Under the pieces are notes generated by a model, which worked only from the letters and a program-made list of their open reading frames with translations, was not told the DNA's origin and did no database searches. Position numbers and translations under genes: made by a program. Below are positions 46,255 through 57,004 of a stretch of 64,000 nucleotides of DNA, piece by piece (positions within the stretch are counted from its first letter, which is position 1; the number at the start of each line of letters is the position of its first letter). The DNA comes from Ulva prolifera (taxonomy: Eukaryota > Chlorophyta > Ulvophyceae > Ulvales > Ulvaceae). The DNA lies in NCBI GenBank assembly GCA_023078555.1, contig CM041198.1, positions 7,921,836 through 7,985,835 of the forward strand, read 5' to 3'.

Positions 46255-48993
46255 TGTCTCTGGAGAAAGTCCGACTGCACGCCCAGCGAATGGAGCAAGC
46301 TATGGTGCGAGGAACTGTGCTGATCTGATTTCACGGTGCTATGAACAGGTCTCACATAACTCGCTACATCAGGTGCTCCCTGCAGGAGATGGAGGACGTG
46401 CGGCTGGTTCTGAAAGCAGCATCTGATATGCTTGCCGAGCTGTCCACCGGTCACAATCCTAAAAACTATGCAAATCTGTATGCGGAAGTTTTCACGCATC
46501 TCCAACAGCTTCCGGTGTGTCAAAATTCGCTGTACTGGCACTTTCTTACATTACGTAGCTCTGCGCAATCTGCTCGTGTACAATCAGGAGGTGTGATTCC
46601 TGCAGTATTTCTTTCAAGACTACGTCAGTCAAGGCCACGACACGTACGATAGCTTATATTGCGTCACCCAACATGCCGGGCACGTCCTGCCCCGGCTGTA
46701 TCTCATGATCGTTTGTGCATCTTGTGCGATTAAACATGACCCCCAGACCATCGCCACCTACCTCTCCGATCTGCTCGACTTCTGCAAAGGTATCCAAAAT
46801 CCGATGCGAGGCCTTTTCTTGAGATCCTTTCTCAACACATCCGTCAGATCTCTGCTTCCCGATGTGCCAGGTGTGCCTCTCAATCCTGCAGCGTTGCTTG
46901 GCATGTATGCTCAGTCATCTGGTCAGGGATCGGCAACCGTTGCGTCATGACATGCTTGTGTGGAAGACACATTTCTCAATTCGCACACGCTTGACACTTC
47001 AAGTCTTGCAGAGGCGGAGGACGAGGTGAGGGACCCATCTGATGTGGCCTCCACATCTCAGGGAGTCGCGGGCAAGCTTCCAGTGGCAGACGATTGGGAT
47101 CCAGACTCACCAGCCCTCGTTAGTATAAACTTCCTGCTGCGGAACTTCTCCGAGATGAACAAGCTGTGGACACGCATGCAGCGGAATCTCCCCCCCAGCG
47201 ATGCTCGTGACATCATCCGCACAGTGCGCCCTCCGCCAATGTTGCCTAAACACAGACCGTGTCTTTCTGTTCAACACGAGCGCTGTCCACAGTGTATGAC
47301 AGATCTCCCACCTCACAGCCAACAAACGCTACTGTGTGCTCTCCGGGAGTACAACGCACACAAATGCACAGAACCTCTTGAGCCCATGCCTGAATGGACT
47401 CCACTGATGCAGCAACTGGCGGAACTGGTTGGCAAGAATCTGAACCAGCTGGCAGGGCTGGGGGGCCTCACCTTCTCCCACTACCAGAACCTCGTCCTGC
47501 CCTGCATCACGGAGCAGATCGTGCAGTGCCAAGACAAGCTCGCCCAACGCTTCCTCATGGAGGTGCGCTCCGTGTAGCTCCATTTGTGTCCCCTTGAAGT
47601 AGTTTTCACGTGTATTGTTGCTGTCCTTTCTCGACACTCCCACAGCATGTGCTGCTCAAGACATCCAGCAAGACAGTATGCGCTGCCAGAGCCAGCCTCT
47701 CCCCTCCTAGCACGGGTGTGTATGCATCGCCGCGAAGATGCCGGTCTGTGCCGCCTGCCCTCCGCCGCCTGGCTGACACGGCACCCCCGCCCGCTGCTGC
47801 AGATCCTGGTGATGTCGTTCCCGGACAAGTACCACGTGCTGACGCTGCGGGAGGTGCTCGACACATGCATGCTGCTGCAACCGGGCGTCGAGCTCGACAG
47901 GATCCTGTGCGCGCTCATTGGCCGCATGACGGAGCACGCCGGCCACAGCCCCGTGCCGCAGCCGATCGCCGATCGCTCCGCGTTCCACATGTTCCTTGCC
48001 GCTGCCCGCGAGAGTGGCATCAGGTGCGTCACCCTGACTCCCCCGCCCTCTCCCTCTCCCACCCGTACGGGACCCCGTCGGGGCCGAGCTCCCCAGCAAC
48101 ACTCGAAAAGAACCTGGAAGTGCACCGAACGTTCATGGGCGCATACCCCTCTGTAGCCCTTCAGGAGGCATGCATGCGTGGTGCTTCACTGCGGCATGTG
48201 GCCATGCCTCAGCGGTAAAACGCGCCCGCTGTATCGGCACGCACGCCCACGTTTCGGCCAGGGTTTCACCGCGGGCCACGCTCTGCCGTTCCCGGTCTCA
48301 GCCGCGTCCATTGGCCCACGCTCGCTTTGCAGTATGCCCATGGCTCCCGCGGGGGGTGGGGGTGCCAGTGAGCGATGCGCGCTGCACTCCGGCTCAGCGC
48401 CGCGATTGTTGCGACCGGCCGGCCCGGGTGCAGGCACACGACGATGGCGGCGAGCGGCGTGGTCAAGATGTTTGCGGCGCTGGCGGACTACGTGGGCACG
48501 GTGCACGGCGGCGACGATGGCCTGTTCAACGGCATCCTCGATGCCGCGCACGAGGCGCTGTCGGCGCGGGGCGCTATCACCGACCCCGACGCCGAGGCGC
48601 TCCTCCTCGAGCTCCTCCAGCGGCCCCTCCAGGTACCCCTCCCTGCTGCCTGCGTGCCAGCCTTGGACTATCACCTCTGCACCACATCCTGGTTGGACAT
48701 GGTTTGTGATTGTTCCGCTGTTAGGGCCGGTCACATGCAGTCGCTGCGTCATTTCTGACAGGGGGAAACTCCCACGACTCGACGTGGCCCAGCACTGCGG
48801 CCTGGGGGAGATTCTGAATGTGCAATCGCGGACCTGCCGATCTGTTACAGGCCCATGCTGAGAAGTATATTGCGGCCATGGGGTGAAAGACCATGCAAAC
48901 ACGCATGTTGAGCTAGCTCTGCCCTGGTGGCAGTCCCCCCTGCCCTCCCTTTGGGCCCGGTGGTGGTGTGTTCATCTGTCCTGCGACCAGACG

Positions 48994-49076
<83 letters not shown>

Positions 49077-50988
49077 GCAGCGGGTTCGCGCCGCCTGCAG
49101 GCGCAGCGCATGGTGAGCATGCATGGGGTGCGCGGGTGCAGGACATGTCGCTGGAGCGCATGGTGCGCCTCGAGAACTTCGCGGTGCTGATGCACTCGCT
49201 GCAGCCGGAGAAGCAGCGGCAGCTCGCGGCGGACGTCGTGGCGCACGCCTCGGAGGAGCGCACCGGCAAGATCCGCAACGCGCAGGAGATGGCGGTGCTG
49301 GCGCGCATGGTGGCGCCGCTCATCGAAGCCGACAACCCTGCCGCGGGCGTAGTACGCCTCCCTTCCAGCCCCCACCACCACTCACTTGCCTGCTTGGGAC
49401 ATTGCGGGCGGTCTGCGTTGAGATGGTATTTGTGTACATGAATTTGACCGCTTGGAACGCGTGTGTGTCCTTGGCGGATCAATGGTCTTGGTTTCGCTGC
49501 CTTGTATGTGTTTGGTGACCTCTGCACGCTGCTATACGCTGTGCGGAGCTCGTCTCTGGCTGCACCGCACCCTGACACACGCGCTGCCGCACGCATGCAG
49601 GCCGAGGACGAGCGCAGCGAGTGCCTTGGCCACCTGGCGATGCTCGCGCGCTGCATCGACACTTCCGACCTCGCCGCCGCCAACGCCGTCGCCGCCGCCT
49701 TCCGTGACGCCCTCGGCTTCATGGCCTCCTCGGAACCCCTCGAGGCCCTCGGCTACGTCCTCCTGCGCGCCTACGCCGCCGCCCCGGCCCCCGACGGCGG
49801 CGGCGCGCCGATCGCGGAGCACGTCGGCTTCATGCACAGCACCGTCGTTGTCGTGCTGGAGGACCGGCGGCCGGCGGCGGCAGTGCAGCTGCTGCTGCGC
49901 GCGTGCCGGGTGGTCGCGGCGCGGGGGGGCGCGGGGGGGGCCGCCGAGGAGCTGCTGCGGTCTGCGCTTGCGGTGTACGAGCGGCGGTGCGCCCTGCCGC
50001 CGGCGTCGCAGACGTGCCTGGCCGCGCTGATGCACTGCCTGCGGGACGTGCGCGCGCTGCCGGAGGCCGCGGTGCGGAACGTGGCGGCGCGGCTGCGGCG
50101 GTACGCGACGTCTCTGCCGGTGCATGTCGACCGGGTGCGCTTCGGGCCGGTGTGCGCCGCAATGGTGTCACTCGGCGTTTGTCTCAGAGTCCGCTGGCTG
50201 GGGCTGTAAAGCATGTTTGTGCATGCTGAATGAAGATCCAGAAACGATGCCTGCACAGGCCCCTGCTATGGCCACAATCCAAGCCGAGCCACTGAGCATG
50301 TGATTGTGCTGTCTTCTGTTCAACGATGCACTACCAGGTGTCACCGACCGTGGTCGCATCCGCTGCATCACAGCCACACACACCTGCTGGCAAGGTCTGC
50401 ACACGCGGCACAACATCCGTGCCACCCTGTGCCACATATTCCTGCCCGGCAACGAGGCTACCTGGGCCGCTGGCAGCTACGGCGGCCGGGTGTATCTATG
50501 CAGATGAGCAGGTTGCAGAACGTTGCACTCGCCACCCGGGCGCTAGCGCGCAGCGCAGCATGTCGTGTGGACATGCATGGCGCGGTGGACATGCATGGCA
50601 ACCACGGCCCCGTGTGCAGGTGGGCATGCTCTGCAGCCTGGCGCACGTGTACTGGAACGAGCCGGCGGCGGACGCGGGGGCGCCGCCGCCGCTGCGCGAC
50701 GATGCCGCGGTGCAGGACGTGCTGGAGGCCGCTCTGGCGGAGGCGGGCCACTCGGAGGCGACGTTCCGGGGGGAGGGCTGGCGCAACCCCGGCAGCCAGC
50801 ACCTCACGATCCTCGACGCGTGCTACGTGCTGGCCGCGGCGGGCGCGGAGACCGGGGCGGTGCAGGAGCGGGCGACTGCGGCCGTCACGCGCCTCGCGGA
50901 GGCGCCGTGCCGCAGCGTCGGCGTGCTGGAGCCGCTGTCGTGCTGGGACGAGGGCCTGCAGGCGCGGTGGGAGGCGATGCAGATCTGA
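46255..50988 (+). CDS. VPS35: VPS35, retromer core subunit (first exon not found)
   Basis: Exons 46255-46304, 46386-46514, 46606-46904, 47004-47562, 47803-48023, 48434-48632, 49142-49351, 49601-50134 and 50620-50988 give about 856 residues in phase (family about 790). N-terminal hallmarks: VSLEKVRLHAQRMEQAM, SDMLAELSTGHNPKNYANLY, LPRLYLMIV and the diagnostic NPMRGLFLRSFLNTSVRSLL, equivalent to the PRLYL and HPLRGLFLRNYL motifs through which VPS35 binds VPS26. Then INFLLRNFSEMNKLWTRMQ, VQCQDKLAQRFLME|ILVMSFPDKYHVLTL, and helical-repeat C-terminal exons (CSLAHVYWNE). Retromer recycles cargo from endosomes to Golgi. Odd: intron 46905-47003 is needed to skip an in-frame TGA at 46948 and uses an AAG acceptor; exon 47004-47562 carries a Cys-rich insert of about 60 residues that might be an unrecognised intron. 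The start codon lies upstream, unseen. Confidence 0.87.
48996..49073. repeat. (GT)39 microsatellite in a VPS35 intron
   Basis: Uninterrupted GT dinucleotide array of about 78 bases between exons 48434-48632 and 49142-49351. Confidence 0.95.
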
Positions 50989-51782
50989 TGGCCGTGCTGG
51001 TGGGTGACAGCTGAGCGGCGTTGTGACCCGGCAGTGCATGTGGGTGCGGCGTCTGGGTCACGGGAGCGCGTCCAACTGGCATACAAACTTTGCGTCTGCA
51101 TGCGAGCTACACAAAGCCCTGCGAGGTACAGTCGTTTTGCCGGACGGACTCTCGCAAGGGAGAATGTGGTGGCCTAGAGGACAGGCCCCAAGCTGATTCA
51201 GGGGTCTGACAGCAATGGAGGTGTGCAAGAGATCTGGAGATCCACACGTGGTGGCAGGCTTGCCGTCACAACAGCTCAGGTTGCATTGCTGCATGCTTGG
51301 GCTGCACGGTAGTGCAGATAGTTCGCAGTTGATAGGCTGTGGCGTAGTACGTGCATTCGATTGATTCTTTGTTCTTTGGTAGAACGTATCTTGGCATGGT
51401 GGTGATTGATCAAGTATTCAATGGCAACATTCATGAGAAGATGCTGTACTGTGCACAGGCAAGAAGCTTTGTGTGCACGAAAACAAAGCCGTGACTGATG
51501 ATTTAGTACATGTCATGGCGCCTCAGACCTTTTCAATTCCAAATGATATGAATGCCCGAGCTGCATGGTGGCTCGACCCAAGTTCCCCGGTCTCCAGGTC
51601 CATGTGCATCCAGACGGTTCTGGAAATGGCGTGGAGCTCTAAAACGCAGTACAGGCTACACATTCTGGGCACTTTGTAGGCTCTCTGCATATTCTTCCCT
51701 GCTGTTTCATTTGCGAATGATACTTGTGCTTCGCCTGTTCCGTAAACGCTTCGTCTGATTCGCGACACAAGTTGTTGTCACA
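50989..51782. other. Intergenic spacer between VPS35 and Fes1
   Basis: No exon supported. Presumed VPS35 3' UTR and Fes1 promoter. Confidence 0.5.
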
Positions 51783-53509
51783 ATGGCACAAGACTCGAGC
51801 ATGCCGCAATGGAAAGGACTATTTGATTGGTCTATGTCGTATCACGATGGAACCAAACCGACAGATTTTGACAGCATTGATCTGGACCCCAAGAAGATCA
51901 AATGGTGTGTACGACGATGCGACTGCATGCGACGCTGCGCCAGAATACACCGCTATTCTTCGATGCCATCTACTGTTGCAGGCTCGAACATGTACTGTCC
52001 AACTACATCGTGGACTTCTCGAAACGCATGGAAGACATGATGGGCAGCCTGCAAGAGGCTTCAGCAGAAACTGCAGATCAGGAGAACATTCAGCACGCTA
52101 TTCTCCTCCTGGAAGAGCTCCACGAGATCGTAGAGAGCATAGACTTCGCTCGAGACCTGAAAAGCATTGGTGGGCTGCCTGTTGTGAAGCAACTCCTTGT
52201 GCGCGGTGCGCCTGAGCTGCGCTGGAGAGCGGCTGATGTTCTTGCAGCATGCGCCCAGAACAACCTGCCAGTGCAGGTACGCCACCCCAGTCTGAAGTAC
52301 TGCACACCAGCCAAGCTTCACAAAACGTGCCGTGCCCCTGTGATTTGAGTCCTGGCAACAGCACATGCATGCTGATGTCGAGCTGCTGATTTTCTTGCAG
52401 TATACGCAACCTGCCAGTGCCTCAATGCACCAGGTTCATATTATAGCGTCGAAATAACAACATCAATTGTCTCCTTCCACACCCTTGTTACACATTTGGC
52501 CCACTGTGCCTGTGAGGAATTATCGTTCTTGAGCATCCTGGGCTCGAGTCCTATGTACATGGAAACATCATGAGTGCCACTATCTGGAATGAGGATCAGT
52601 GGCCTACTTGCACACAAAACGACCACACGACCACGGGAAATCATCCTCTGTCCAATCATGGTTGTGTTTGCTGAACAAGTTGATCCTCAGTCTGAAATGG
52701 TCATTTAGACTACAGACGCATGGTCATTCAATACAGACATGATCAGTCAAGAGTGCAGTACATCTCCACTGCGGGGGGCATCACCTCTGCAGCCTGTGCA
52801 GCCACGCCGAAGTCGCCGCTTGACCGAGCCTGGGGCATGCAGGAATGGTTTCACTCCGAAGGAGTGCTGGAGACCTGCCTGCCGCTGCTGTCCAGCAGTG
52901 ACAGCATGGCGCGGCTGAAGGGCTTGTTACTTGCTTCCTCCATGGTGACAGGGAATCAAGCAGCACTCACTACCTTTTGCAAGCAGCCACAGGCAATAAC
53001 ATCGGTGTTGAACCTGGTGTGCTCCATCACATGTGTGCTAACTGATACATTAGCCTGTCTACCTCTCACGAGGAAGGCTTGTATACGCAGATGTTCTGTG
53101 AATATGACATATTCCTGAACTACCCTGCCTAGCCCAGTGACCGCGAGCTGTGTAGATGGCTGACGATGATCTCCGAACGAGGAGAAAGGCTATAGAGTTC
53201 ACGAAGAAGCTGTGCAAAGATGTGCCCAGCTTAAGGCCAGCGGTGGCAGTGGCTCCACAGTGCTTATCTTGCTTGGCTGACAACTTGCGGCACACAGACG
53301 AGTTGATACAATGCTCGTCCGTGGGACTGCTGAGGGAGCTGGTCGATGATCAGAAGACGTTGGCATCACTGAAGGCTGACCAGAAGTTGACACAGTCATT
53401 CACGGAGGCGCACAAGCACATGCGGGGTCTGAGCGGCGAGGACCGGGACGCGGTATTAGAAGAGATAGCAATGGCAGATGAGATTGCAGATCATCTTGGC
53501 ATCGAGTGA
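51783..53509 (+). CDS. FES1: Fes1/HspBP1 Hsp70 nucleotide exchange factor
   Basis: Start at 51783: WKGLFDWSMSYHDGTKPTDF, the family N-terminus (W-x-x-L-x-x-W-S-x-x-Y-x-D-G-T). Exon 1 ends 51904 and joins exon 51982-52276 in phase (KKIKW|LEHVLSNYIVDFSKRM); this exon holds the first armadillo-type repeats (FARDLKSIGGLPVVKQLLV, ELRWRAADVLAACAQNNLPV). An exon near 52840-52990 (EWFHSEGVLETCLPLL, SDSMARLKGLLLASSMVTGN) and a last exon from 53156 (RTRRKAIEFTKKLCKDVP, HTDELIQCSSVGLLRELV) end at 53509 in ADHLGIE. The protein wraps Hsp70 lobe II and releases ADP, in the cytosol. A short exon may lie near 52400. The acceptor before EWFHSEG reads GCATGCAG. Confidence 0.9.
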
Positions 53510-54218
53510 CAGTGATGTAAGATACTGAGGATGACACTGAGGAGAAGGAACGCATGTACACAGCCAAGTTGCCATCACCACTTGGCATGCACTGCCAGTC
53601 AGAGATACAGAGACAGAACCATTGCCCCACAAATGAACCACGTACCGAGTCCTTGAGGCAGACTTACAGCTTGTGCCTGGCAGCATAAATACGCACAGCG
53701 CCTGAACAAGGGAGATGAATCCCGACACAAGGTCGTGTCTCATTCGCTGCTACTCTGCAAGGCGCAGCCTGAATTCTACAAAATATAGTCCCAATTTTAA
53801 TCAAGCTGTATAGCGCAGTAGGAAGCGCTGAGCCCAGGTCAGCACTGTGCAACGTTACTGGCTAAGTAGCTACTCTCGTCTCCAGCCCTTGCGGGATTGT
53901 GTGTGGGCCTGCAACTCCGAGCATGTATGAGACAGACATTGCTAGCATGGATATGAATAGTATGCAGACGTCATGTGTCAGGGTCGCACGGATGCCTTTG
54001 CTTCGTCAAGCTCCCGTTGCAGCCTGCACATTTGAACTTGATTTTGCATACGAGATGTCACAGTTGTGAGTCAGTTGGCAAACTGAGATGATTTGATGCA
54101 ATTGCTATTTGAAATTACCTTGTGATTGTATCTTGCTGTTCATTGACTGATGCCTGCAAGGCTTCTTGGTTTGCCTGCATGCACGACATTCGCTTGGTGC
54201 CAGATATATGCCGAATTG
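53510..54218. other. Spacer; tRNA A-box-like fragment and possible 3' exon of the next gene
   Basis: A tRNA-like half (TATAGCGCAGTAGGAAGCGC at about 53809) lacks any T-arm. On the minus strand, about 53990-54060 reads QMCRLQRELDEAKASVRP to a stop and could be the last exon of the gene at 54219-54494. Confidence 0.4.
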
Positions 54219-54494
54219 TCACGACAAGCACACGAATTTACGGACCTGGAATTCACGCTTATCCATCAGCAATCTCCACGCACACACGAGCGCAAAGCCG
54301 GATGATGCGATCGCTGCTAAGCGCCATGGTCCAGCTTGCGCTTGCGCTTTGAAAGCTGAATCGATCTTCGCAATGCGCTCTTTCTGCGACTTGACACTTG
54401 CGTTCAGCTCACGCTCTATGTCTTCCAGTGCACTACTCGAGGCGAGGCGAAGCCCATGCGCCCTATTCAACGCACACGCAATCTGCAGTCTCAT
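54219..54494 (-). CDS. Small coiled-coil protein with one membrane span (unknown)
   Basis: From the ATG at 54494: MRLQIACALNRAHGLRLASS, basic and hydroxylated like a mitochondrial leader or signal, then a charged helix (ALEDIERELNASVKSQKERI, continuing AKIDSAFKAQAQ) and one hydrophobic span (WRLAAIASSGFALVCAWRLL) followed by MDKREFQ. The exon probably ends at CCAG|GTCCGT near 54241 rather than at the stop at 54219. A downstream minus-strand stretch (RELDEAKASVRP) may be its last exon, giving a short tail-exposed helix. Family not recognised; a mitochondrial inner-membrane adaptor would fit the layout, but that is a guess. Confidence 0.5.
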   Translation of the reverse strand: MRLQIACALNRAHGLRLASSSALEDIERELNASVKSQKERIAKIDSAFKAQAQAGPWRLAAIASSGFALVCAWRLLMDKREFQVRKFVCLS

Positions 54495-55215
54495 AATATG
54501 CCGTGCGCGCTGCGCGCTTGCCCCAGTACCGCAAGACTGAGATGATCAATCAGAGACGGACATCCTCCAGCTACAACACCAACATGCAAGCTGCCTCCAA
54601 GTGTATCATGCTGTCTGACAAGATCGCTCCTCGTTATGGAGTCAAACCACGCTGCCGTTGCCTCTCATGTACTGTAAAGAGCGTCTGAACACGAATTTAA
54701 CATGCCAACTGATCATAGCTGCGATGTATGCGGATTCAGGAATACGTGATGTTTGGCTTCTGGCTTGGTTGCACATGCGCCGTGGCTGTGAGTGCGAACG
54801 CCGTACTTGTGGCCAGCACCTAAGAAATAAAAATCGGCAATAGCGAAAGAGCCTATATTTGGGCCACGGGATTATTTCACATTTGCGGATACCATTAGCG
54901 CGATTGCCGCTGAACGATCTTGCGTTCTTGATACCTTGCATTTTGCTCCGTGTACTTGCGCCTACGGTGGGTCCAGCTGCAGTCGCTTCGAAGATGCCTA
55001 CTCTTCCGGCACCGCGTCTTAGAACAGGCACACCAGTATGCTTCTTTTCACTTTGAGTGACCACTTTAAAGTTTCCCTCCGGTCTCAGCGAGCTGCACCC
55101 TTGGGCCAGTGCTCTGTGTTCCTATCCTAAGTATTGGCAACTGAGCATTGCTCTGTTTGCGCAAAACGCGTTCCGGTCCATGCTTAAGCTCCGAGTATCT
55201 GGTTGTACCACTACG
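54495..55215. other. Spacer between divergent genes
   Basis: No supported exon. Probably holds promoters of the small membrane protein gene (minus) and of uroporphyrinogen decarboxylase (plus). Confidence 0.4.
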
Positions 55216-56396
55216 ATGCTCTACACCCCCTTGGCGCTTGGACGCATGCCATGCTCTGTGTATCGTGCTATCACCTCAGCGCGTCGTTGCGCTCGCGGCA
55301 GTCGTCTGGCAGTGCTCAATTCAACAGCCCATGCAACTGCATGCATTCAATCTTGTCTATTAAGTAGCTTCAGGCCGCTTCGATGTGCAGGCATGCCGAC
55401 AAGCATGCTGTCGAGCTCACACAGCAGTGTCCAGCCCCTCCACAGCAGTGGACTCGAGACAGGACAAAGACTGTCTGTTGATACGCACACTACGTGGAGA
55501 TGACGTTGATAGATCCCCCGTGTGGATGATGCGCCAAGCAGGGCGGTACATGAAGGTGCGCCACGTCGATCGTTTCGTCGCACCAGCTGCGTGTCTCCAA
55601 TGATGGATACGACAGTCTTGCCTGAGCCGGTGTTGTAGCCGGCTTCTCAAATTACAGTCAAACTGCAGTCTCAATTTGTCTGCGTGCAAATTTGCACCTC
55701 GAAGGTGCAACGGAATCCACGGCTCTCGCGCATCCAAGTGTGCTGACATACCTCACACTCAACACAGAAGCCATCAACTCACGCAGGCATACCAAGACCT
55801 GTGCCTGAAGCACAAGACCTTCCGAGCGCGCTCTGAGGACGCAGAGGTTGCAGCTGAGATCACGCTCCAGCCGTGGCATGCATTCAGACCAGATGGAGTG
55901 GTCCTCTTTTCAGACATCCTCACCCCCCTCACAGCAATGGGCATCTCCTTTGATGTCCTTCCGGGCCGCGGGCCTGTCATAGACAACCCAGTACGCACAT
56001 ACGCAGACGTGGAAGCCATCGCAGCGCTTGACTCTCCTGGGAAGACTCCTTTCATTGGGGAAGCACTGGGCTCTGTGGCCCAGACTGTGGGGAATGAGGC
56101 TGCAGTGCTAGGCTTCGCAGGGGCGCCCTACACCCTCGCATCGTACATCGTCGAGGGCCGCAACAGCAAGTCATACAGCACCCTCAAGCGCATGGCCTTC
56201 TGGGAGCCCAAGCTGCTCCACGCGCTCCTAGACCGGCTCGTTGACAACATAGTGGAGTACGTGCGATACCAAGCCGACCACGGTGCCCAGGCATGCTCCC
56301 CCCTTCTCTTCCGGTGCAGCTTCGCCCTCAACACTCCATCACATCCACGTCTGTGTTCACATGCTGCAAACTCATGCATGGCCGGCATGCTGAATC

Positions 56397-56431
<35 letters not shown>

Positions 56432-57004
56432 ACACTGTCACAATTGACCGATCCACGACGAATTGCCAATGCATACATACATGCGGAAATCCCCGCGCAC
56501 TACGGCCCAGCGCCACCACAGCGGGAGCCTCACTGTGCGCGCCCGCCGCAGGCGATCCAGCTGTTTGACTCGTGGGCCGCGAACCTCGCACCCCGCGACT
56601 TTGACATCTTCGCGGCGCCCTACACCGCCCGCGTCATCGCCGCCGTGCGCGCCTCGCACCCCCACGTCCCCATCATCCTCTACATCTCTGGCTCCGGCGG
56701 CCTGCTCGAGCGCATGGCGGCGTGCAAGCCCGACGTCCTCGCGCTCGACGCCGCGACCGACCTCGCCGACGCGATCCGCCGCTGCGGCACGGGCCTCGCG
56801 TACCAGGGCAACGTCGACCCGGGGGTGCTGCTGGGCCCCCCGGAGGGGATCGACGTGCGCGTGCGCGAGACAGTTGCCGCCGCACACTCCGCCGGCGTGC
56901 GCCACGTGCTCAACCTCGGCCATGGGGTCCTCCCGACGACGCCGGAGGAGAGCGTCGCGCGCCTCTGCAGCGCCGCGCGCAACCTGCGCTACGCAGACCT
57001 CTGA
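55216..57004 (+). CDS. UROD: Uroporphyrinogen-III decarboxylase
   Basis: Decarboxylates uroporphyrinogen III to coproporphyrinogen III in heme/chlorophyll synthesis, normally in the plastid. Exon 55391-55555 holds [20 protein letters not shown] and the MRQAGRYMK active-site motif; exon 55787-56290 holds [20 protein letters not shown], the [13 protein letters not shown] segment, and [16 protein letters not shown]; the last exon 56552-57004 holds [42 protein letters not shown] and the C-terminal [13 protein letters not shown]. These are the family landmarks in order. A first exon starting at 55216 ([20 protein letters not shown]) gives an Arg/Ser-rich plastid-type leader and can join in phase through a weak donor at 55312, so the N-terminus is tentative. 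Intron 56291-56551 begins with GC instead of GT, which the conserved D-H-G-A-Q|x-I-Q-L-F junction requires, and contains a C31 run. Confidence 0.93.
56400..56430 (+). repeat. C31 homopolymer in a UROD intron
   Basis: Thirty-one consecutive C on the sense strand within the GC-AG intron 56291-56551. Confidence 0.92.

Noticed and set aside
46705..46950. VPS35 as a pseudogene because of the in-frame TGA at 46948
   Set aside because: A phase-correct intron (46905-47003) removes the stop, and all flanking exons are intact with conserved motifs.
48845..49722. Minus- and plus-strand frames with poly-Thr-His or poly-Val-Cys
   Set aside because: Generated by translating the (GT)39 microsatellite in a VPS35 intron.
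53804..53870. tRNA-like sequence with D-arm (A box) similarity
   Set aside because: No T-arm or B box (GGTTCGANNC) follows and no acceptor stem can pair; at most a tRNA-derived fragment.
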